DNA of 64,000 nt from NCBI GenBank assembly GCA_003254885.1, contig QANT01005051.1, forward strand, positions 1 to 64,000, in the 5' to 3' direction. This DNA comes from Purshia tridentata (taxonomy: Eukaryota > Streptophyta > Magnoliopsida > Rosales > Rosaceae). This document shows positions 57,916 through 64,000 of this stretch, piece by piece. Position 1 is the stretch's first letter; each line of letters starts with the position of its first letter. The notes beneath the pieces were generated by a model. That model ran no database searches, had not been told where the DNA came from, and was given only the letters and a program-made list of their open reading frames with translations. The position numbers and the translations under genes are program-made.

Positions 57916-59895
57916 TTAGTCGATCTTCACAGAGGAGAATAGGTAATGAACAAAGTAGAAAGACATGAGGAAGCCAATTGTGCCAGTTGACAACATGATT
58001 GCCGTTGCCATGATCAATGAATAACCAAGGTAAAGGATAGCCGAAACAGGTCCACTCAAACTCTGTAGGTCAAATACCAAGTAATTGATGGAGTACAGAA
58101 ACACATACAGGGCAACTGAACCCGAAGCGAAGAAAGCCTTCCACCACCACCGCCAATCCTCCACACAGAGATGCATATAGGTGAGAACCACTGAAACTTC
58201 GGCACAAACAATAACCAGCAATAGAAGCACTATGAGCAGGAAGCCAAAGACATAGTAGAACCTTCCAAGCCAGATGCTAGAAAGGATGAAGAAAAGTTCA
58301 ATGAAGAGGGTTCCAAATGGAAGTGTCCCAGCACCGAGAACAAGAAGCCATGATGGATATTTGCGTGCAGGAATTTCCCTTGGAATCTGGTTAGTTCTCA
58401 CAGGAAATTCAATCGGCTGAGCTCGCGTCCCTAGTAATCCTCCAAGAAGAGTGAGAGGCACTGAAATGCAGAACCAGAGGGAGAAGAGCACAAAATACAA
58501 GGAAATGGGAATGGCACCAGTACTATTGCTGCCCCATAGAATGAAATTCAGCACTGTAAGAATAACAAAGACGATTCCAGGAAAGAAGCATGCCGTATAC
58601 CAGGAAACTGATCTCCACCCTTCTGAAGATCCCTTTATGGTTCTCCACATACGAACACCAACATAACCGGAAATAATACCAAGGAAAAGATACAGAATGA
58701 TCATTCCTGTCAGTAGCATTCCTCGTGAAGCTGGTGACATGAAACCAAATGCTGCAAAAACAATAGTGACAACTGACATCCCTGTAATCTGAACCCCATC
58801 TCCAACCATCACACAAAGAAGCTTTGAATTATCTGGTTCTCTGAACACATCACCCACAACAAGCTTCCACCCAGAAAGCTCCTCATTCATCTGAGCTTGA
58901 GCTTCTTTGTCCAGTTCTTCATACCTCGTTAAATCCCTCCTCACAGTCCTTAAGAATATGACAAAAACTATACCAGCAAGGAAAAATATCACCATTAATG
59001 AATTCAGGATAGAGAACCAGTGCACACGGGCACCCTCCATTTTCAAATAAGCATCCCACCTTGATGGCCATCTTATATCACTTTTCACGAATTCAACCTC
59101 ATAAGTGAAAGACACTCTCTCTTGCTCTCTTATTATTTGAGACTTGTCAAGCTCTGTGGGACAATTTACAGCTGAGATATTTTGATACATGGAGTTTTTC
59201 TTCATGGTGTCAGGGTCGTATTTAACACTACAAGGGTAAACCTCAAAGCCAACAATCTCATACCCAGATGCCTTCTTCTTATCAGCTTCTGAAATGACAC
59301 CCATACCTTCTTCCCCAGTCCCAATTATCTGCACACCACTCCCTTCATACTCATGAATCAAAACCCTGAACTTGAGGTGATTGATGATGTAATCTTCGTT
59401 GCTGTTAGGTGGTGTGTACCCAACAGGAAACCCAGTCCACTGGATCTTAACTCCATTTTGGTAAGCATATCTCATTGCCGGCAAATTATCAAGGATCATA
59501 TTGACCTGATACAGATCACGGGTTCTCTGTTTCAACAACTTTACCTCGTGCTCATTCAAAGGGTTTGTGGTACACAGGTAAACAGTCTCATTAACATTCA
59601 TTCTAAAGCGGTAAGCCGAGTTTTCGATCTCATCTCCCATAAGGAGTTCCCCGAGATTCTCAGCCATTTTCTTGATACCTCCAGGGGGTTTGCAGTAGGG
59701 AAGACTGTAGTAGCTGAAAGGAAGCTCAGTCTCTATAGAAGTCAAGGAATTAACTTTGGTAATGATTTCTTGCCCCTTGGAATATGTATGCATGTAGCTT
59801 CCAGGGAGATAAAACCCATTACAGGCGTGCACGAATAGAACCAAAAAGAGCACAGCCCATCGGATTGATGGCATTCTCGAATTCCATATAGCCAT
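57916..59895 (-). CDS. Transmembrane nine (TMN/EMP70) family protein
   Basis: A single uninterrupted coding exon of 659 residues on the minus strand, as is common for plant TMN genes. It has an N-terminal signal peptide (about 1-27, cleaved near HACNG|FYLPG), a long lumenal domain with the family motif ELPFSYYSLPYCKP at about 57-70, then nine membrane segments (for example WFSILNSLMVIFFLAGIVFVIFL and the Trp-rich DWRWWWKAFFASGS). The last residues, SVKID, form a KxD motif, the COPI-binding Golgi-retention signal of this family. Residue pattern and length place it with the TMN11/TMN12 group. Predicted role: Golgi/endosomal cargo sorting. A 5' untranslated intron between about 60250 and 59970 is possible. 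Confidence 0.96.
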   Translation of the reverse strand: MAIWNSRMPSIRWAVLFLVLFVHACNGFYLPGSYMHTYSKGQEIITKVNSLTSIETELPFSYYSLPYCKPPGGIKKMAENLGELLMGDEIENSAYRFRMNVNETVYLCTTNPLNEHEVKLLKQRTRDLYQVNMILDNLPAMRYAYQNGVKIQWTGFPVGYTPPNSNEDYIINHLKFRVLIHEYEGSGVQIIGTGEEGMGVISEADKKKASGYEIVGFEVYPCSVKYDPDTMKKNSMYQNISAVNCPTELDKSQIIREQERVSFTYEVEFVKSDIRWPSRWDAYLKMEGARVHWFSILNSLMVIFFLAGIVFVIFLRTVRRDLTRYEELDKEAQAQMNEELSGWKLVVGDVFREPDNSKLLCVMVGDGVQITGMSVVTIVFAAFGFMSPASRGMLLTGMIILYLFLGIISGYVGVRMWRTIKGSSEGWRSVSWYTACFFPGIVFVILTVLNFILWGSNSTGAIPISLYFVLFSLWFCISVPLTLLGGLLGTRAQPIEFPVRTNQIPREIPARKYPSWLLVLGAGTLPFGTLFIELFFILSSIWLGRFYYVFGFLLIVLLLLVIVCAEVSVVLTYMHLCVEDWRWWWKAFFASGSVALYVFLYSINYLVFDLQSLSGPVSAILYLGYSLIMATAIMLSTGTIGFLMSFYFVHYLFSSVKID

Positions 59896-61404
59896 CGGAA
59901 TCGAACAAGATAAAACCCACCCGAGGATGGAGCGAGCAGTGGATCGAAGCTACTCTTACAGATGCATTCGACAATAAATCTACATATAAAAAAAAGATAA
60001 ATTTGAGGTGAAAAGTAAATTAGAACAAGAAGTTGTTTGTTTATGGTGCAATTTCTACTCACCAACTACATCAGATCCAATTATTAACATAGCAGAAAAA
60101 AATAGGCACATAGATACTCAATCAGATCCGATTAGCAAACAAATTAAAAACCAAGAAGCAGATCCAAGAATTTTAATTACAACAACAAATTGAAATACTG
60201 GATTTCAAAAAATGCAACAGATCTGTGAAATAATAGATTGAGGACGCACCGTAACGGATCTGGAGAGCACTGAATGCGTGAAGCCGAAGGCCTCTCCCGG
60301 CGTTCCCTCTTTCAATTTATGCGCCTACAACTACACTTAAATGGTGAGAAATGGAAATGTTATTCGCTTCGCTCATGCCGATATCGTATATCAGAAACCC
60401 ACAACTTACTGGAATTTATGCGCACTTGGGCTGGGCCCCATGTGGGCCAGCCCACTTTGGCGTAAAGTTGGGATTGGATCTGAAATCTGTTGCTGCGTAT
60501 TGCGAATTTTTTTTTTAATTTAATGAGATTGATTTGGGACTTTGGGATTGGATCTCACTTTATCATGCTTTATTGTAACGAAACTACAAATTAGGACGTG
60601 CTTCTCAACAAAAAACAAATGTAGTTAGGAAGTGATATTATTGAATTGGACACTTGCCACCGCAACGTTTATGGTGCAATTTCTAATGATAATAATTTAT
60701 AATTTTTAAATGCTACAGCGTGACCAACAAAATTATCTACTAATTATACCATAAATGTGGTATGATGGCCTCATTCCAAACTTTTTCTAGTTTAGAAATG
60801 TTTTGTTAGTAAGCCAATCATTAGAGCTTGACCAAAAAAACACCTATCATTAAGGTTATGACTTATGGGGACGAAACTACATTTCTATTATCATTATGTG
60901 CTTAATATAGTAATATGAACATATTATTAGTAAATCTTTCATCGAAAAATTATAAAACATAAGATTATACCAATTTTCTTTTGTTTTGGTAAAGTAATGC
61001 TTATAAGTATCATATATGTTAATCATATAACTAACATTTCTCGGCTAAATCTTTTCTTTCCATCTTCTTCTTTCAAGTTAAAAAACACTCTTTATTTTGT
61101 TCCTTAAATACACATAAATCTTGTCATTATCCTTTCTAATCCACTCCTAAACACCGAACGAGCCCATAATAACTTTTTGAGCTACAACAAACTCAACTCC
61201 TTCTCTTAATTACATGTATTGTGTGTGAATGTGTGATCAAGTTGGCCAAATATGTAGAATTGATTAGGATTCTAATTTAGATCTTTTAACTTGTCATTTC
61301 TTACAAAATCACAGAAGAGAATAACGCCAAAGATTCCCACATATGCTTACAATGAGAGAAAGATGGAAGAGATTCCAAGCAATGAAATATTGTACACAAC
61401 TCAT
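59896..61404. other. TMN promoter and leader, then AT-rich intergenic sequence
   Basis: Positions 59896-60300 are the probable leader of the minus-strand TMN gene. From 60480 to 61300 the sequence is AT-rich without a gene. Positions about 61300-61404 are the LHCA3 3' end. Confidence 0.5.
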
Positions 61405-62629
61405 TTAATGGAACTTGAGGCTGGTCAAGATGTTGTTGTTCACAGGGTCAGCCAAATGATCCAACAGGTTCTGGTAGGGCCCAACTCCAGTCACAAGGCC
61501 TTGTATAAAGTAACCCAAGACAGCCAACATAGCCAACCTCCCATTCTTCACCTCCTTGAGCTTCAACTCCTTCAAGGACTTCTCATCCTTGCCAAAGCCT
61601 AATGGGTTAAATATGGGCCCACCAGGGTATGCTGGGTCCCCAGAGCCTCCCAAGTACTTCTCAAAGCCCAAGAAGTACTGCTTGCCCATGGACCCTGGCT
61701 TGGCCCAGTCCTGGAACCTTCTGTGCTCGGCAAAGCCCATAAGTGCCATCTCCAGTACGAAGAGTGTGTATGGGTCGGCCCAGTAGCTGTAGGTCCCAGC
61801 CGGGGGGATCACACCGGTTTGAAACCAAGGGAGGGCTGTCTCTGCTGGAATGAGACCCAATTTGCCAAGAATCTCTGGTGCAATGGCACCAGCTGCACCT
61901 AGCATGGCGAAACGCCCGTTGATGACCTCACCATAGGCTAGCCATCTGGGCTCGATGAAGCCTCCTGTGCCTTCTGGGTCTGAGAGGCCCAATGGGTCAA
62001 ATCCAAAGTCGCCTGGAAGGCTGCAAAATTTAACCATTTTCAAAAGTTAATTAGATGTGTTTTATAATTATAACTTATACTTGCAAGTCAACTTGCTAAT
62101 AGCCTCAATAGTGTGATTTCATATGTATCATTTCAGTTTTTTAACCATGGAATTTGACAAATTCTTTTTTTTATTATTAAAATTTAAATTAGCACACCAT
62201 TAAATCTATTTGTATGACATACGAATTCACGCTATATATATACATGATATCTTGGAGATGATCTTTCTTTTTGTTTTTACACGTACAACAAGGAGTACCC
62301 AAGATGAAGAAGAATGAATTACCTGCCATCCAAGTAAGAAAGGCTTTGCTTAGATGCAAACCACAAGGGTCTGTCTGCTCCTTGCTGAAACATTGAAAGC
62401 ACAATTTAGTTCACCAATTCACCAAGCAATAAGCAGCAATTTAGTTTGAATAATTAAGCTGTAGCAATTAGCATACCTTAACAGGGGGAGTAGAGGCTGC
62501 CCTTACTACAAAGGAAGCAGATTTTCTAGAGCCACATGGAGATTGGGCTGGTCTTCCTCCTAGAATATGCCTAGCAGCTTCCTTTGAGGCTGTTAAAGAT
62601 GATGATGAGACTAAAGCTTGAGCTGCCAT
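61405..62629 (-). CDS. LHCA3: Photosystem I chlorophyll a/b-binding protein 3
   Basis: Antenna protein of photosystem I in the thylakoid membrane. Exons 62629-62477, 62384-62323 and 62020-61405 join in phase to 276 residues, the usual size. Residues 1 to about 44 are a Ser/Ala/Arg-rich plastid transit peptide. The mature part starts near [45 protein letters not shown]. Two light-harvesting helices carry [17 protein letters not shown] (about 102-118) and [18 protein letters not shown]. The first has Asn at residue 106 where most LHC proteins have His; this Asn ligand is the known hallmark of Lhca3 and Lhca4 and their low-energy red chlorophylls. The C-terminus is [18 protein letters not shown], as in Lhca3. 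Confidence 0.97.
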
Positions 62630-62839
62630 CCTCTCTCTTTCTCCCTTGCTCTCTCTGCTCACAATCAGTATTGGCTCAGTCTCTCAAAACCTACTTCCAC
62701 ATGTAATAAGAAACACACAAAATGTGGACCAGGAGACACCAAGAACTTGTGGGCACCATGACAGTGAACTCCTGGTGGATATTGGAGCTGTCCCAGGTTT
62801 CAGATTAGGCTGGGATCTCATTGCCCAACAAAGATTGTA

Positions 62840-62864
62840 CACGTGGTGGCATTACCAGGATAAG
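62840..62864 (-). promoter_or_regulatory. LHCA3: G-box plus I-box pair upstream of LHCA3
   Basis: CACGTG at 62840-62845 and GGATAAG (I-box) at 62858-62864, about 215 bp before the LHCA3 start codon. A close G-box/I-box pair is the known light-response arrangement of many photosynthesis genes. A CCAAT-type sequence lies further upstream at about 62892-62897. Confidence 0.6.
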
Positions 62865-63126
62865 AGATATTGCACCAAACATTCAATTTTCATTGGATGA
62901 TTTAATGATATATCTAGTTTTAGAATGATTAGATATCTAGTCTTATAGTTAATGAGATCCTGGTTTTTTTCTCTAAGAAGCTCATGCCAATTGGTAGTAT
63001 GATAGTATCTAAGGTAATAATTAAGAGCTTAGATACTATTAACATTATTCTTTTAAAAAATTTGAGCATCATAATTTATGGATTTTTTTTCTTTTTATAA
63101 AAAAAAGAAAATATATTTTTCTTTGG

Positions 63127-63408
63127 TTACAATGTAGTACAGAAGCCTATAAAGAACACGCAACAAATAAATATGGGCTTAACAAATCCAGCCCAATCAT
63201 TAGCCAAAGTAGATTCCAAAGAAGTAGGAGAATCCACAAGAATATAGTAGCCCAACCCAGAATCAAGACCCAAATAGTAGGGAAAAAACCATGGGTCTAT
63301 GGACGTAAACAAAAAAAGTACCGAGCGCAAAGGATCCCAACCCCCTAAATATCTTTCAGTTGGTCCCATAAACCCTCTGAGGTTTCTGCCATTCTCTTCC
63401 TCCGCCAC
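63127..63408 (-). CDS. Hypothetical 93-residue ORF divergent to the helicase gene
   Basis: An open frame starting MAEEENGRNLRGFMGPTERYLGGWDPLRSVLF and rich in aromatic residues (DPWFFPYYLGLDSGLGYY). It lies head-to-head with the helicase gene in its promoter. I recognise no family, and the frame could be chance or part of an old repeat. Confidence 0.15.
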   Translation of the reverse strand: MAEEENGRNLRGFMGPTERYLGGWDPLRSVLFLFTSIDPWFFPYYLGLDSGLGYYILVDSPTSLESTLANDWAGFVKPIFICCVFFIGFCTTL

Positions 63409-63524
63409 TCTTAAACCCTAAATATCAAATCTCAGGGTTTTTTTTTCTCTCTCTATCTCTCTCTCTGTGTCTGAAAACCCTGATACTCTCTCTCTCTAAG
63501 CCCTAAACCCAGAATTACACGAAA

Positions 63525-64000
63525 ATGATGAGCATCATCCTCCGAAGGGCACCTTCAATAACCACGGCGCGAACCTTCGCCGCCATCGAAACCCTCCTGA
63601 TCAACCACCATTCATTTCCTGCTGCCACGTCATCATTACCTTCCGACCCACTACTTTCCATAAATGGTGCTCTCGGCTGTGAGGTTAGGTCCTTCACCAC
63701 CTCCACAGCACCACAACCACCGAATAGCTCCTTCGGGGTTGCTCAAGTAAGGAACTTGCACGCGAAACCTGGGCCGTTGGGTTATCGGGCATCGACAGCG
63801 TTGGGGGCTCAGTCCGCCGTGGAGTATTCCTCGTACGACGAATCGTCTAAAAGGAGCGGCGATGAGGATGGACTTGAGATCGCGAAGCTGGGGATTGCTC
63901 AGGAGATTGTATCGGCTTTGGCAAAGAAGGGTATCACTAAGCTCTTCCCCATACAGGTAATTTTATCACCTCCTGCTTATATGCTTTTTTTATATTTTAA
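63525..64000 (+). CDS. DEAD-box RNA helicase, mitochondrial type (RH9/RH53-like), first exon
   Basis: The first exon 63525-63956 encodes 144 residues and ends at CCCATACAG|GTAATT; the rest lies beyond the window. Two adjacent ATGs (63525 and 63528) are possible starts. The N-terminus MMSIILRRAPSITTARTFAAIETLLINHH is Arg/Ser/Ala-rich without acids, as in a mitochondrial presequence. The last 25 residues (LGIAQEIVSALAKKGITKLFPIQ) are the Q motif that precedes motif I in DEAD-box ATPases. Such helicases assist splicing of group II introns in plant mitochondria, which I infer for this protein from the resemblance to RH9/RH53. Confidence 0.85.
   Translation, partial: MMSIILRRAPSITTARTFAAIETLLINHHSFPAATSSLPSDPLLSINGALGCEVRSFTTSTAPQPPNSSFGVAQVRNLHAKPGPLGYRASTALGAQSAVEYSSYDESSKRSGDEDGLEIAKLGIAQEIVSALAKKGITKLFPIQVILSPPAYMLFLYF

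Larger units (their letters stand above)
62630..63524. other. Divergent promoter region between LHCA3 and the DEAD-box helicase gene
   Basis: Contains the LHCA3 light-responsive-type motifs at 62840-62864, AT-rich spacer, and the CT-rich leader of the helicase gene (about 63440-63524). Confidence 0.5.

Noticed and set aside
63127-63408. A bidirectional gene pair with the DEAD-box helicase
   Set aside because: The frame is open but matches nothing I know, and lies in a promoter; kept only as a very low-confidence feature.
1-64000. CRISPR array, tRNA, rRNA or an organised novel gene system
   Set aside because: No regularly spaced identical repeats, no cloverleaf or rRNA sequence seen, and the genes are unrelated nuclear plant loci.

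Overview
The window is nuclear DNA of a flowering plant. The genes have many introns with GT-AG (occasionally GC-AG) borders, the spacers are AT-rich, CT/GA microsatellites are common, and the proteins include a photosystem I antenna protein, plastid ADP-glucose pyrophosphorylase, a plant-type Ca2+/H+ exchanger, a MYB-CC-like GARP factor, an F-box protein and a DUF868 protein. The proteins look eudicot. A woody rosid, possibly Rosaceae, is my guess from F-box and repeat style and is inference only.

Layout. 1-6.9 kb: repeat-rich, with a divergent eIF1/SUI1 paralogue on the minus strand (1946-2930) and a complete non-autonomous Mutator-like element with 9-bp target duplications (4321-5934). 6.9-8.4 kb: an F-box gene broken by one apparent frameshift at a run of seven C. 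9.8-13.3 kb: a ten-exon gene for an At3g27390-type membrane protein. 14.8-15.8 kb: a single-exon DUF868 gene. 17.1-18.9 kb: a small conserved four-exon gene of unknown role with a compact promoter. 20.2-23.4 kb: the plastid ADP-glucose pyrophosphorylase small subunit. 24.7-25.4 kb: a second, shorter and older relative of the Mutator-like element. 25.5-28.0 kb (minus): a PHD-finger plus telobox-Myb protein. 30.3-34.5 kb: a CAX2-type vacuolar cation/H+ exchanger in twelve exons. 35.9-45.0 kb: an FPA-like RRM/SPOC protein with a 5.4-kb second intron. 45.9-53.1 kb (minus): a 22-exon gene for a conserved protein of 1,199 residues that I cannot name with confidence. 55.1-57.0 kb: a GARP (MYB-CC-like) transcription factor. 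57.9-59.9 kb (minus): an intronless-CDS TMN/EMP70 nine-transmembrane protein. 61.4-62.6 kb (minus): LHCA3. 63.5 kb to the end: first exon of a mitochondrial DEAD-box helicase that runs off the window.

The genes are independent housekeeping and regulatory loci, not a pathway cluster; neighbours are arranged head-to-head or tail-to-tail without an obvious functional link. Exon borders below were derived by hand from splice consensus, reading-frame continuity and protein-family memory, and the summed exon lengths keep frame in every reconstructed gene. The most interesting items are the rewired eIF1 paralogue, an intron whose 5' end copies the start of the following exon (52273-52389), two GC-AG introns, the PHD/telobox protein with a 62-residue internal duplication, and the two related Mutator-like elements. 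I found no CRISPR array, rRNA or tRNA, and no organised novel gene system.
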